A DNA stretch of 64,000 nucleotides. Source: Hyphomicrobiales bacterium. GTDB taxonomy: Bacteria > Pseudomonadota > Alphaproteobacteria > Rhizobiales > Aestuariivirgaceae. The translations under genes were made by a program, and so were the position numbers. Shown piece after piece: positions 34,511 through 43,903 of this stretch (position 1 is its first letter; every line of letters begins with the position of its first letter). Below the pieces are notes generated by a model. That model was given only the letters and a program-made list of their open reading frames with translations. It did not search any database and was not told the origin of the DNA. The stretch lies in NCBI GenBank assembly GCA_016710435.1, contig JADJVV010000001.1, forward strand, positions 62,001-126,000, in the 5' to 3' direction.

Positions 34511-35878
34511 TCAGCCGAGGGGCTCAAACCGCGCCGTGAAGTGCCGCATCATCGGCGGCTCCCAGGTGATGCGGAAACCCTTGAGGGCCTTGAGCCGGGC
34601 CGCCACCTCGCCGAACGCCTCCACGATGTAGTCGGCATGAGACTGGGTGTAGACCCGCCGCGGCATGGCCAGCCGGACGAGGTCCATGGCGGCGGGCGTT
34701 TCGCTGCCGTCCGGATGGCGGCCGAACATCACCGTGCCGATCTCGCAGGAGCGGATGCCCGCCACCTCATAGAGCGCCACGGCCAGGGCCTGCCCCGGAT
34801 AGTGCAGCGGCGGGATGTGCGCGAGCCAGCCCCGCGCATCCACGAACACCGCATGCCCGCCCGCCGGCTTCACCACGGGAATGCCCATGGCATCCAGCCG
34901 CTCGGAAATGTAGGCGTTGGTGCGCACCCGGTAGCGCAGGTAATCCTCGTCGATGATCTCGCTGAGGCCCTGGGCGATGGCATCGAGGTCGCGCCCCGCG
35001 AGGCCACCATAGGTCGGGAAACCTTCTGTCTGGATGAGGCGCGTGCGCGCCTTCTCGGCCAGGGCATCGTCGTTCAGTGCAAGCCAGCCCCCGATGTTGG
35101 CGAAGGCATCCTTCTTGGCGCTCATGGTCATGCCATCGGCGAGGGCGAACATGTCGCGCACGATGTCCTTGATGGCGCGGCCGCCCTGCCCTTCCTCGCG
35201 CTGCTTGATGAACCAGGCGTTCTCGGCAAAGCGGCAGCCATCGATGATGAAAGGCTTTCCGTGGCGCTTTGCCGCCGCCGCCGTAGCGCGGATGTTGGCA
35301 AGGCTGACAGGCTGGCCGCCGCCTGCATTGTTGGTGATGGTGATCATTACGCACGGCACGGCATCGCCATGCTCCTTGAGGAACGCCTCCAGCCGGATCA
35401 CATCCATGTTGCCCTTGAAGGGATGGTCCAGCGCAGGCTCCCGGCCCTCGGCGATGAGGAGGTCATGGGCCTCGGCGCCTGTGCCCTCGATGTTGCCACG
35501 CGTCGTATCGAAATGCGTGTTGGAGGGAATCTTGCGGCCCTTGCCGCCGATGAGTCCGAACAGAATCGCTTCCGCAGCGCGGCCCTGATGCGTGGGGATA
35601 ATGTGCCTGAAGGGCATGAGATCCCGCACCGCCGCCTCGAAGCGGAAGAACGACGGCGAACCGGCATAGCTCTCGTCACCCTTCATCACGGCGGCCCACT
35701 GCGCCGCGCTCATGGCGGACGTGCCCGAGTCGGTGAGAAGGTCGATCAGCACGTCATCGGATTTGATGGCGAAAAGATTGGAGTGCGCGGCTTTGAGAAG
35801 CGCGCGGCGTTCATCCACCGTGGTAAAACGGATAGGCTCGACGGATTTGATGCGGAAAGGTTCGATGATGGTCTTCAC
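34511..35878 (-). CDS. tnaA: Tryptophanase-type beta-eliminating lyase (PLP)
   Basis: A 455-residue PLP enzyme that splits tryptophan (or tyrosine) to indole (or phenol), pyruvate and ammonia. PLP lysine is in TMSAKKDAFANIGG. IIPTHQGRAAEAIL binds the cofactor phosphate. Two residues separate tryptophanase from tyrosine phenol-lyase: here FDTTRG has Asp where tyrosine phenol-lyase has Thr124, and SCEIGTVMFGR has Ile where tyrosine phenol-lyase has Arg381. Both favour tryptophanase. No TnaC-like leader peptide was found upstream. Confidence 0.85.
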   Translation of the reverse strand: MKTIIEPFRIKSVEPIRFTTVDERRALLKAAHSNLFAIKSDDVLIDLLTDSGTSAMSAAQWAAVMKGDESYAGSPSFFRFEAAVRDLMPFRHIIPTHQGRAAEAILFGLIGGKGRKIPSNTHFDTTRGNIEGTGAEAHDLLIAEGREPALDHPFKGNMDVIRLEAFLKEHGDAVPCVMITITNNAGGGQPVSLANIRATAAAAKRHGKPFIIDGCRFAENAWFIKQREEGQGGRAIKDIVRDMFALADGMTMSAKKDAFANIGGWLALNDDALAEKARTRLIQTEGFPTYGGLAGRDLDAIAQGLSEIIDEDYLRYRVRTNAYISERLDAMGIPVVKPAGGHAVFVDARGWLAHIPPLHYPGQALAVALYEVAGIRSCEIGTVMFGRHPDGSETPAAMDLVRLAMPRRVYTQSHADYIVEAFGEVAARLKALKGFRITWEPPMMRHFTARFEPLG

Positions 35879-36023
35879 GAGGCTTGCTCCATTGCTTGGC
35901 CCCGCGAATTGACCGGGGCTTCAACGCCGCGGTTGCCTGCCCATGGAGAAGGCAGACCGCGCTCAGCGCCCAGTTAACGGCAGGAGTCGTATCCCAGGCG
36001 CGCGGAAGGTGCAAGGCAATGCA

Positions 36024-36422
36024 TTATGCAGACTTGGCAATGCCGGCCAGAATAGCCATCGCCTCCTGCTCGCGCCCGACCGGCACGAACAGGTGATCAT
36101 GATAGAACCCGGACACGGGATTGACGCCCATGCCCCGCGTTGCAAGCTCCGTCGCAACACGGGCGATAAAGCCGACAGCTTCCAATGACGAGTGCACATT
36201 GAGCGTAATCATCCTGGAGGGAAACTCATGCCTGACCCCATGGGCATCCGCCTCCGGCTTCAGGAGGATCAGCGTTGTACCCTCCGCCTCCTCGAATTGC
36301 ATGATGGGATGAAGACCCTCGGGCATGTGTCCCTTGGCCAGCGTGGCAAAGACGTGAACGCCATCGTGGAGCGTCGCCGTCAGCGTTCGAAGCAGAATGT
36401 CGAGATTCTGTTCACCACCCAT
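36024..36422 (-). CDS. ACT-domain protein
   Basis: A 132-residue protein of two ACT-like halves: the first with GVHVFATLAKGHMPEG and the second with RMITLNVHSSLEAVGFIARV and GMGVNPVSGFYHDHLFVPVG. ACT domains bind amino acids. Start at 36422 (MGGEQNLDILLR). It lies 145 bases behind the tryptophanase and could sense aromatic amino acids, but nothing proves a link. Confidence 0.8.
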   Translation of the reverse strand: MGGEQNLDILLRTLTATLHDGVHVFATLAKGHMPEGLHPIMQFEEAEGTTLILLKPEADAHGVRHEFPSRMITLNVHSSLEAVGFIARVATELATRGMGVNPVSGFYHDHLFVPVGREQEAMAILAGIAKSA

Positions 36423-36540
36423 CCTGCTTCCTTCCGAAAAATGAAACTCCCTCTCCTCATTTCCCGCAGTTTTGCGCTTTGGCAAGCGGGCAAGAGACAA
36501 CAGGAGGCATCAGACGTTCAGCGGGCGCGGAGGTGGGCTC

Positions 36541-38151
36541 TCACCCCTTCTTCAGCTTCGACCAGATGCGGTTCAACTCCGCTTCCACGTCAGCCGAGAG
36601 GGGTGGCTGGATCGAGAGTTTGCTCATGACCTCGCGGGGCGGATAGAGGCCTGGATCGTCCAGCAACTTGGCTTCCAGCAGCGGCCCGGAGCCCCACACC
36701 GTGTTGGCGTAGAGCAGCGCCTTGGTGCCCGCCGCCGCCACTTCCGGCTTGAGGAACCAGTCGATCAACGTGTGCGCGGCGTCCTGGTTCTTGGCGTTCT
36801 TCGGAATGACAAAGAGCTGGAACCACAACTCGCTGCCCTCCTTCGGCACGGTGTAGGCGATGGTGCCGGTCTGCTTCACCTTTGCCTCTTCGCGTGCCGT
36901 CAGCACGTCGCCGGAAAATCCGATGGAGGCGCAGTAGCGGCCGTTGGCAAGGCCATCCACATACTGCGCCTTGGGCACCACCTGTACGTAGTCCTTGATC
37001 TGCGAGAGCGTGGCATCAACGGCTTCGAGGTCGGTGATGCCGACGTTGCGGAAATCGCCCCCCACATAGCTGACGATGGAAGGAATGACGTCGATCGGTT
37101 CATCAATGAGCGCGATGCCGCAACTCGCCAGCGGGGCCGCGTATTTCGGATCGAGCAGGAGCGCCATGCTGTTCATGGGTGCATCCGGCGCCACACTCAT
37201 GACTTTCTCCTTGTTCACGCCAAGTCCCACTGTTCCCCAGAGGTAGGGAATGGAATGGGCATTCAGCGGATCAAGCGCCTCGGTGTACATCTGCGCTGCC
37301 GTATCAAGGCGGAGCGTATTGGGAATCTTCAATCGGTCGATCTTGGTGACGGCGTCTTCCTTCTCCAGCACCTGGCGCATTTCCGCACCCGCCTGCACCA
37401 TGAGGTCGTAGGCCGCGGTGCCCGCCATCAGCAGTGCTTTCGTTTCGGATGAACTCGTGTAGGTGTCCTGGATCACGCGCATGTTGGTGGATTGCTCGAA
37501 GCCCGCCAGCGCCGCCGGATCGACGATTCCTTCCGCCGTCAGGATGCGAAGCGTTGCCACGGGCTGCTTGCTGCCGAACTGGGCCGCACGCAGGATGTTG
37601 TGCAGCATGGTGGGCGTCAGAAGCCCTGTGACCTTGATGCCATTCTCCGCCTGGAATCCTTCGACGGCGGCAAGCGTGGCCGGACCGAAAATACCATCGA
37701 CAGGTCCCGGCGCGCCGCCCAGCGACTTCAATGCGTCCTGCGCCTGCCGCACTTCGTCCTTGCCGACCATGATCTGCTGGCCGGGGGCCGAACCGGTGGA
37801 CCAGCCCTCCTTCACCCACACCGCTCCGAAGAGCGAGCGCAGCAATTGTTCAGGCGAGGGACTGGCGCCCTGCCAGTTCACGGCCGCCAGGTGATTGGCG
37901 ATGGCGCCCACCGTTGCTGCATCGAGCGTGCGGTTGGGGTTGCCCGGCGGCAGGTAAGCGAGCCGCGTGAGCAGCCGCTGCACCGTTGCCAGTTCCTGCG
38001 GCGTGATGGTGCCGAGCGAGGCGAGCGAGGTGCCGCTCAGGTCTTCGGCCTGCGAGCGCCCGGGGATAATGCCCTGCGCCAGCGCGGGCGTTGCCGTCGC
38101 CGTGAATATACCGAGAAGGGCCGCACCTGCGAGAAGGGTTGCGCGTGTCAT
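36541..38151 (-). CDS. Periplasmic fusion of peptidoglycan-binding domain and PotD/PotF-like solute-binding protein
   Basis: A 536-residue protein with a signal peptide (MTRATLLAGAALLGIFTATA, cut after ALAQ). It then has a peptidoglycan-binding domain at about residues 130-190 (ALKSLGGAPGPVDGIFGPAT with LAAVEGFQAENGIKVTGLLT) and, from about residue 200 to the end, a type-2 periplasmic binding fold of the spermidine/putrescine group (MRVIQDTYTSSSETKALLMA, YDLMVQAGAEM, SIPYLWGTVGLGVNKEKV, NPE-type end VMSKLSIQPPLSADVEAEL). PotD relatives are usually free in the periplasm or part of an ABC importer; here a wall-binding domain holds the receptor and no permease or ATPase gene follows. The membrane-anchored FGE-like gene is 51 bases upstream on the same strand. 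Confidence 0.83.
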   Translation of the reverse strand: MTRATLLAGAALLGIFTATATPALAQGIIPGRSQAEDLSGTSLASLGTITPQELATVQRLLTRLAYLPPGNPNRTLDAATVGAIANHLAAVNWQGASPSPEQLLRSLFGAVWVKEGWSTGSAPGQQIMVGKDEVRQAQDALKSLGGAPGPVDGIFGPATLAAVEGFQAENGIKVTGLLTPTMLHNILRAAQFGSKQPVATLRILTAEGIVDPAALAGFEQSTNMRVIQDTYTSSSETKALLMAGTAAYDLMVQAGAEMRQVLEKEDAVTKIDRLKIPNTLRLDTAAQMYTEALDPLNAHSIPYLWGTVGLGVNKEKVMSVAPDAPMNSMALLLDPKYAAPLASCGIALIDEPIDVIPSIVSYVGGDFRNVGITDLEAVDATLSQIKDYVQVVPKAQYVDGLANGRYCASIGFSGDVLTAREEAKVKQTGTIAYTVPKEGSELWFQLFVIPKNAKNQDAAHTLIDWFLKPEVAAAGTKALLYANTVWGSGPLLEAKLLDDPGLYPPREVMSKLSIQPPLSADVEAELNRIWSKLKKG

Positions 38152-38202
38152 GTTGAAGTCTCCGCTGTCTGTGTTGTGAGAGAAAAGTGAAGGCGTGGAA
38201 AA

Positions 38203-39834
38203 TCAGGGCAGCGCGCGCGCCACCCGGAAGCCGATGGTCTTGCTGGCACGCTTGGCATCCTCGAAACCGCGGGCGGGCGTTGCCGAAAGCAGCGCACGAC
38301 TGGACCACGAGCCGCCACGCAGGAGATGCTTGCGGCAATCGCGCTCGCTGTCCTTCACCTTGTAGGTGAAGCCCGGCGTCCAGCAGTCGGACACCCACTC
38401 CCAGACATTGCCGCGCATGTCGTGCAGGCCGAGCGCATTGGCCTTGAGCGAGCCGACCGGCGCCGTTGTGGGGAAGCCATCGGCACAAGCCGCTTCCTGC
38501 GCGGCACCCGGTGCCGCGATGTAATTGCCCGACTGGCACACGGTTTGTGCATCGATGAGGGGAATGCCGGTGGCCGGTGTGACGCCGCCCCCCGCTTCCG
38601 CGAAATCCCATTCGCTGGCGGACGGCAGGCGGTAGGCCGTGCCTGTCACCTGCGAAAGCCAGGCGATGTATTGCGCATTGGCCTCATCGAAGGAAACGTT
38701 GATCACAGGCCGCGTATTGCGGCCCCAACCCTCATCGCCGGGCTGCGCCGTGCAGCCGCCACCCGCCATGCAGCGCGCCCAGTCGTCGAAGGTGATCTCA
38801 TAGCGGCCGATGGCGAAAGCCTGCAGCGGCGGTGCATCCGCCGGGCGCCGCACCCGCGCCAGTTGCTCGGCGGGCAATCCGGTGGGTGGCACGACGACAA
38901 TGAGGTCCGGGCAATTCTCGCAATCGCGGAACACCTGGCCCTGCACCAGCGGCGTCTGCGGTTTGACCGGTGGCGTTTCGGCGGGCGGCGGTGTGACAGC
39001 AACGGCAACCTGCGCCGGAGCTTCCACTGCTGGCGCTGCATCAGGCTGCGGCACGGCTTGCGGCTGCAGCGCGGTTGTGGCCGCAGGTGCATTCTCCGTG
39101 ACGGTCACATCCTGGTTCGCGGGCGTTGCTCCCACGATCACCGTGCTGGGAAAAGGCACGGCCTCCGCCACGGGCGGTGATGTCGGGGCTGGTGCAGGCG
39201 CAGCCTCCGCCGTATCGAGCGGCGCGGAGGTGACTTCCACGGGCGGTGGCGGAACGGCACCGGCAGGCGCCGGTTCGGGTTCGATCACGGGTGGAGGTGC
39301 AGGCACGGGTGCCGCCGCAACAGGTTCAGCGTCCGCAACGGCGGGCGCGGGTTGAGCTTCTGGCTCTGGCGTAACGGGTTCTGCCGTGACCGGTTCTGGC
39401 GTGACGGATTCTTCCGCCACCACAGGTGCCTCCGACGTGCTCGCATCATCAACCGGCGCGACGGGCGACGGCGGCGGAGAATTTTCTGCCACGGCGGCGG
39501 GCTGCGCAGGAACAGCGGCTGGCGCGGGTGGTGCTTCGGCAACCGGGGCCGGAGCGGCAGGCGCAGGGGCTGGAGCACTCTTCTGCGACGGGAACGCCGC
39601 CTGCATCAATGTGCCGATGCGGTTGAAATCCTGCCCGATCAGGAAGGCTGTGCCTGCTGCCGTCCCCAGCAGCAGCGCAAACACGACCATGCCGAGGCGG
39701 AAGCGCTTGCGCTTGGCACGCCGCGCCTGCAGCCGCGTCATCTTGGGTTGCGGTGCATTGGGCACAACGCCGAAGCGGGCCTTGTAATCCTGTGATGATT
39801 TGGGTGGTGTTTTCGGTAGAGGCGATTGCGACAT
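38203..39834 (-). CDS. Membrane-anchored FGE/SUMF1-like domain protein
   Basis: A 543-residue protein: cytoplasmic basic N-tail (about residues 1-46), one membrane helix (RLGMVVFALLLGTAAGTAFL), a roughly 230-residue Pro/Ala/Glu-rich stalk, and a C-terminal FGE-sulfatase domain at about 320-540 with GRYEITFDDWARCMAGGGCT, YRLPSASEWDFAEAGGG, LHDMRGNVWEWVSDC and LLRGGSWSSRALL. The two catalytic cysteines of true formylglycine-generating enzymes (in an LCHxSYC-like loop after RGGS) are absent, so it probably acts as a binding or structural domain outside the membrane. It is the first gene of a two-gene unit with the peptidoglycan/PotD fusion. Confidence 0.85.
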   Translation of the reverse strand: MSQSPLPKTPPKSSQDYKARFGVVPNAPQPKMTRLQARRAKRKRFRLGMVVFALLLGTAAGTAFLIGQDFNRIGTLMQAAFPSQKSAPAPAPAAPAPVAEAPPAPAAVPAQPAAVAENSPPPSPVAPVDDASTSEAPVVAEESVTPEPVTAEPVTPEPEAQPAPAVADAEPVAAAPVPAPPPVIEPEPAPAGAVPPPPVEVTSAPLDTAEAAPAPAPTSPPVAEAVPFPSTVIVGATPANQDVTVTENAPAATTALQPQAVPQPDAAPAVEAPAQVAVAVTPPPAETPPVKPQTPLVQGQVFRDCENCPDLIVVVPPTGLPAEQLARVRRPADAPPLQAFAIGRYEITFDDWARCMAGGGCTAQPGDEGWGRNTRPVINVSFDEANAQYIAWLSQVTGTAYRLPSASEWDFAEAGGGVTPATGIPLIDAQTVCQSGNYIAAPGAAQEAACADGFPTTAPVGSLKANALGLHDMRGNVWEWVSDCWTPGFTYKVKDSERDCRKHLLRGGSWSSRALLSATPARGFEDAKRASKTIGFRVARALP

Positions 39835-39996
39835 GTACCCGCTCAGTCCGCCGCGTCGCCGCGCAGCGAATACTTACGTGATGATGCCGTCCCGGGGTGA
39901 ACTCTCGGGGCCACAATGCGGCACAAGTGTGACCGCGGCCTCCTCGGGGACACAAATGCTAGCCGGACATGCTTAACGAAAGCTGAAGCAGCGCGT

Positions 39997-40629
39997 TCAG
40001 TCGCTGAAGGCGGCGTTCCACAAGAGGCGCAATCCGAGCGCGCCGAGGAACAAGCCAGTCACGCGGTCGATCCACGTCTTGGCGCGGAGATAGAAATTGC
40101 GCACCGGGCCTGAGCCGAAGAACAGCGCCACCACGGAATACCACCACACTTCATTGAGCGACACGATGGCAAGCAGCGCCAGCAACATCCACAGCGGCGG
40201 ATTTGCGGGCAGCATGGCGATGAAGATCGAACCGAAAAACACCATGACCTTGGGATTGCTCAGTTGCACCAGGAGGCCGCGCACAAACGGATTGCCCTGC
40301 TCGGCAGCATCGTCGAGCTTCAACGGAACTTTCGCGTGCACGAAGATCTGATAGGCGATCCACAACAGGAACAGGGCGCCAGCAAATTTCATCACGAGGA
40401 ACAGCACAGGCACGGCGTGGAACAGCGCGTTGAGACCGAACAGCGCAGCCCCCGCCCAGATCACCGTGCCGGCACCCAGGCCCAGCGCCACCTTCACGCC
40501 ATCAAGCCGCGACCGTGCGACGGCGGTGCGCGCCGTGATGAGGAAGGACGGCCCCGGTGATATCACCGCCAGCAATTGCACAAGGCCAATGGAGGCGAGA
40601 GTGAGGATGTCGGCGCTGGTGATCGTCAT
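39997..40629 (-). CDS. LysE/RhtB family amino acid exporter
   Basis: A 210-residue protein with six helices and the LysE pattern: VQLLAVISPGPSFLITARTA, ALGLGAGTVIWAGAALFGLN and GLLVQLSNPKVMVFFGSIF. It exports amino acids or homoserine-lactone-like compounds. Start at 40629 (MTITSADILTL) is the best-placed ATG. The divergent RidA gene starts 100 bases away. Confidence 0.9.
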   Translation of the reverse strand: MTITSADILTLASIGLVQLLAVISPGPSFLITARTAVARSRLDGVKVALGLGAGTVIWAGAALFGLNALFHAVPVLFLVMKFAGALFLLWIAYQIFVHAKVPLKLDDAAEQGNPFVRGLLVQLSNPKVMVFFGSIFIAMLPANPPLWMLLALLAIVSLNEVWWYSVVALFFGSGPVRNFYLRAKTWIDRVTGLFLGALGLRLLWNAAFSD

Positions 40630-40729
40630 GGCCAGCGCATGCCACGGCTGCAACACGCGGGAAAGGAAAAACCGGCGTTGTTGCCATCCCGCGCGTGGGT
40701 GATAACGTCGCTGCAAAGGACAGGTGGAC

Positions 40730-41191
40730 ATGACGCCAGAAGACCGCATCGACAAACTCGGCCTTGCCCTGCCCCCGCCTGCGGCAGCGGTTGCGAACTA
40801 TGTGCCGTGGGCCATCACGGGCAATCTCGTCATGACCTCGGGCAACCTGCCATGGCGAGATGGCAAGCTCGTCTATGTCGGCAAGATCGGTCGTGAACTC
40901 ACGGGGGAACAAGGATATCTGTCCTGCCAGCTCTCCTGCCTCAATGCCATTGCGCAACTGCGGGACGCGCTTGGTACCCTGTCGAAGGTCAAGCGCATCG
41001 TGCGGCTGGAAGGCACCATGGGCGTGGACGAAAATTTCAAGGACCACCCCAAATGTCTGAACGGAGCCTCTGACCTCATCAACACCGTTTTTGAGGAGCG
41101 CGGGCAGCATACGCGGATGATTTACACCAATCCGGTGATGCCGCTGGATTGCACCTCGCTGGTGGTTCTCTACGCGGAGATCGAAACATGA
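40730..41191 (+). CDS. RidA/YjgF family protein
   Basis: A 153-residue protein of the RidA fold: GNLVMTSGNLPWRDG, GYLSCQLSCLNAIAQLRDALGTL and the substrate Arg segment GQHTRMIYTNPVMPLDCTSL. RidA enzymes hydrolyse reactive enamine/imine intermediates that arise from PLP enzymes. The N-terminal third is longer than in classical RidA (about 130 residues), as in the RidA-like subgroup of alphaproteobacteria. It overlaps the next gene (ATGA). Confidence 0.87.
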   Translation: MTPEDRIDKLGLALPPPAAAVANYVPWAITGNLVMTSGNLPWRDGKLVYVGKIGRELTGEQGYLSCQLSCLNAIAQLRDALGTLSKVKRIVRLEGTMGVDENFKDHPKCLNGASDLINTVFEERGQHTRMIYTNPVMPLDCTSLVVLYAEIET

Positions 41192-41580
41192 TGGACGACC
41201 TGCGCAAGGCCGAAATGGAAAAGGCCATGGAAGGGAACGGCATGGTGGGCCAGCGCCTCCTCTCCGAAACGGATGCCGTGCGCGTCTGGCGGATCGAGCT
41301 CCGGCCGGGAGAGCGCGTCGGCTTCCACAAGCACGTGCTGAACTATTTCTGGACAGCGACGAGTGGTGGCAAGTCGCGCTCACACCATGCCGATGGCCGC
41401 GTGGCCGACACCGAATATGTACTCGGCACCACGCGCCATTACAGTTTCGGCAAGGGCGAGAGCATGGTGCATGACCTTGAGAATATCGGCGACACGGTGC
41501 TGAGCTTCACCACTGTCGAACTCAAGATCGGCAGTGCCAATGCCCCACTACCTCTGCCCCTCAAGCCGGAGAACGGCTGA
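41188..41580 (+). CDS. Cupin-fold protein co-translated with RidA-like gene
   Basis: A 130-residue protein with a single cupin-like barrel: RIELRPGERVGFHKHVLNYF (metal His pair in GFHKH), TRHYSFGKGESMVHDLENIG and the end strand TVLSFTTVELK. The H...H arrangement suggests one metal ion. It is translationally coupled to the RidA-like gene. Function unknown. Confidence 0.82.
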   Translation: MMDDLRKAEMEKAMEGNGMVGQRLLSETDAVRVWRIELRPGERVGFHKHVLNYFWTATSGGKSRSHHADGRVADTEYVLGTTRHYSFGKGESMVHDLENIGDTVLSFTTVELKIGSANAPLPLPLKPENG

Positions 41581-41586
41581 TCCCAA

Positions 41587-42327
41587 TCAACCCTGCCCGA
41601 TGGCCTTGCGGAACAACTTCACCGTTTCCGCCATTCCGAACGTGAGCGCATCCGATGTGATGGCATGGCCGATTGAGACTTCTTCCAGGTTGGGCAATGC
41701 CGTCACAAGGCGTGGCAGGTTTTCGCGCGTGAGATCGTGCCCCGCATTGAGGCCGACGCCCGCTGAAGCCGCGGCCTTGCCCGTCGCCACGACCTTGTCA
41801 AAGGCCGGGCGCATCGCAGCTTCCGTCAACGCGCCGCCATAGGGGCCTGTATAGATTTCCACACGGTCCGCCCCTACGGCCTTCGCCTTGGCGGGTGCGG
41901 CGGGATCAGGATCGACAAACAGCGACACCCGGAAGCCCGATCGGTGCAGCCGCGCGATGATGCCGCTCAGCCGCGCGCCGTCCCGGTCGAAGTCCCAACC
42001 ATGATCCGACGTGGCCTGCGATGGATCGTCGGGCACAAGCGTCACCTGCTCGGGCTTCTCCATTTCGCACAGGGCGAGGAAGCGCTCGTCCGGATAACCC
42101 TCGATGTTGAACTCCCGGCCCGGCCAATCCTTCAGCAACATCTGCCGCAAAACAGTGACGTCGCTTCGCCGGATGTGGCGCTCGTCCGGACGCGGATGAA
42201 CCGTGATGCCGTGCGCGCCTGCTTCCAGCGCCACCCGCGACAGACCTTCCACGGAAGGCCACGGCAGGTCGCGGCGGTTGCGCAGGAAGGCAATGGCATT
42301 GACGTTCACGGACAACTGGCAGGGCAA
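41587..42327 (-). CDS. pdxJ: Pyridoxine 5'-phosphate synthase
   Basis: A 246-residue enzyme that makes pyridoxine phosphate from 1-deoxyxylulose 5-phosphate and aminoacetone phosphate. Motifs: LSVNVNAIAFLRNRR, GAHGITVHPRPDERHIR, FNIEGYPDERFL, VTLVPDDPSQATSDHGWDF, GVGLNAGHDLTRENL and VSIGHAITSDAL. No ATG is available; TTG 42327 is placed six bases after AAAGGAG and gives the family's normal beginning. It converges with the cupin gene. Confidence 0.93.
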   Translation of the reverse strand: MPCQLSVNVNAIAFLRNRRDLPWPSVEGLSRVALEAGAHGITVHPRPDERHIRRSDVTVLRQMLLKDWPGREFNIEGYPDERFLALCEMEKPEQVTLVPDDPSQATSDHGWDFDRDGARLSGIIARLHRSGFRVSLFVDPDPAAPAKAKAVGADRVEIYTGPYGGALTEAAMRPAFDKVVATGKAAASAGVGLNAGHDLTRENLPRLVTALPNLEEVSIGHAITSDALTFGMAETVKLFRKAIGQG

Positions 42328-42494
42328 GGCAAATCTCCTTTTCACTCCTCCGGTTAGCGCCAAAGCGGCTTATTCATAACTGCCGGATTGCGGAAATTTT
42401 GCCAGTCCACTTTCAACATCATCCGTGACGCTGGACCGTTTTGGTTTTTTTGCCTTAGCATGGCACGGGGGCTGAAGATCGAGGGACGTTTCAC

Positions 42495-43781
42495 ATGCGC
42501 GCTGCCGCACTTGCTGCATTTGCTTTCATCACATCCTGGACCATGGCAGCCAACGCCCAGCAGGCGCTGGAATATGACTACACCTCGAACGCCCAATGGC
42601 TGATGGCGCAGCAATACATCGGCCCCTCCTTCGATGCTTGCATCGCCCGCAGGACCAGCGCCGACAATGGCCAGACTCTGACACTCGGACGTTCCATCAC
42701 GGGAGATGATTTCATCCTCGTCCACAACATCGGCGCGTTGATCGCCGCGGGCGAAGCCAAGGCCAAGGGCAAGGTCTGGATCAACGGCAAGACGCCCTAT
42801 GATTTCTCCGACATGCAGATCTTCGACTCGGTGATGAACGCCGGACAGAAATATGTGACGATCTATCTGGCCAACGGCTTCATCAACCAGTTCGCCAAGG
42901 CCAACTCTGTCGACATCGAATTCAGCAGCGGCCGCAGCAGCCATTCCTTGCGCGGCTCCAGCAACATCATCTCCAGGCTCGATGCCTGCATTGATCAGGG
43001 CCTGGCGACCGAGCGTGGCAGCGCGGCACCCGCCTTCGCGCCACCTGCGGGATGGGCCCTGGCAACACCGGCGGAAGGCAACGGCACGCGCCTCATCTCC
43101 ATCGAATTGCCGCTGATGGCGGGAATGCCCACGAACACGAAACTCTACATGGGGATCATCGACACCGGCAGCGGCCGCTTCGAATTGCGCCTGCGCAACG
43201 ATCCCGCAACACTTGCCACGCGCATCGACCTCAACGCCAGCGATGCGCGGCGCGTGGCCGCCAGCGTCGGCCTGCGCGGACAGACTCCATTCACCACCCT
43301 CGCCGCCCTGCAAGGCAGCAACACCGACATCCTCGATATCCTGCCGGCCGATCTCGCGAAACTCGGTGGCAGCGGCTTCCTGCATCTTGAATCGCTCGAT
43401 CCCGCCAATGCCTACAAGATCGATATTCCATTTCTCGGCGACATCGCTTCGGGGCCTGCCGCAATGATGCAGGACACAACGCCCAAGCCGCTCTCCCTCG
43501 ATGCGCTGGTGGGCAAATATTACGTGCGCGGGCGCAATCCCAACGGAAATACCTATTATGGGGATGCAGAGGCCATGCTTGAAAATGGCGCGCTTCGCAT
43601 CAACTGGTCCTGGCGCAACGGCAAGAGCGACACGGGACAGGCCAACCTCGTTTCCAACGTGCTCACCGCACTTGTGCCGGGCTTCAACGATCCCGTGCTC
43701 TACACCATCGGCAAGGATCACGTGTGGCGCGGAACATGGGACAAGGGCCGCGCCACAGAGTTTCTCGTTCCACGGCAATAG
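42495..43781 (+). CDS. Secreted hypothetical protein (428 aa)
   Basis: A 428-residue exported protein (signal peptide MRAAALAAFAFITSWTMAAN-AQ). The N-terminal third has FILVHNIGALIAAGEAKAKG and KVWINGKTPYDFSDMQIFDS; the C-terminal third has LDALVGKYYVRGRNPNGNTY and MLENGALRINWSWRNGK, which is a lipocalin-like strand pattern. No known domain is identified with certainty. It stands alone, with ATG 42495 as start. Confidence 0.75.
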   Translation: MRAAALAAFAFITSWTMAANAQQALEYDYTSNAQWLMAQQYIGPSFDACIARRTSADNGQTLTLGRSITGDDFILVHNIGALIAAGEAKAKGKVWINGKTPYDFSDMQIFDSVMNAGQKYVTIYLANGFINQFAKANSVDIEFSSGRSSHSLRGSSNIISRLDACIDQGLATERGSAAPAFAPPAGWALATPAEGNGTRLISIELPLMAGMPTNTKLYMGIIDTGSGRFELRLRNDPATLATRIDLNASDARRVAASVGLRGQTPFTTLAALQGSNTDILDILPADLAKLGGSGFLHLESLDPANAYKIDIPFLGDIASGPAAMMQDTTPKPLSLDALVGKYYVRGRNPNGNTYYGDAEAMLENGALRINWSWRNGKSDTGQANLVSNVLTALVPGFNDPVLYTIGKDHVWRGTWDKGRATEFLVPRQ

Positions 43782-43903
43782 CGGCCTCTCTCTCGCCCGC
43801 TGCTGGCGGAGTTCACGTGCGCCTCGACCTCCGATTGCTTACGGCGCAGGCCGTGACTGCGTAGAGTCACGCCCGGCTGGGGGCGTTGCAATTGGAGGGA
43901 ACG

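Noticed and set aside
35811..36014. Possible TnaC-like leader peptide before the tryptophanase (frame with two Trp codons)
   Set aside because: No WFN-x-D core and no C-terminal Pro next to a stop; the frame continues into the tnaA start in another phase. Seen as chance.
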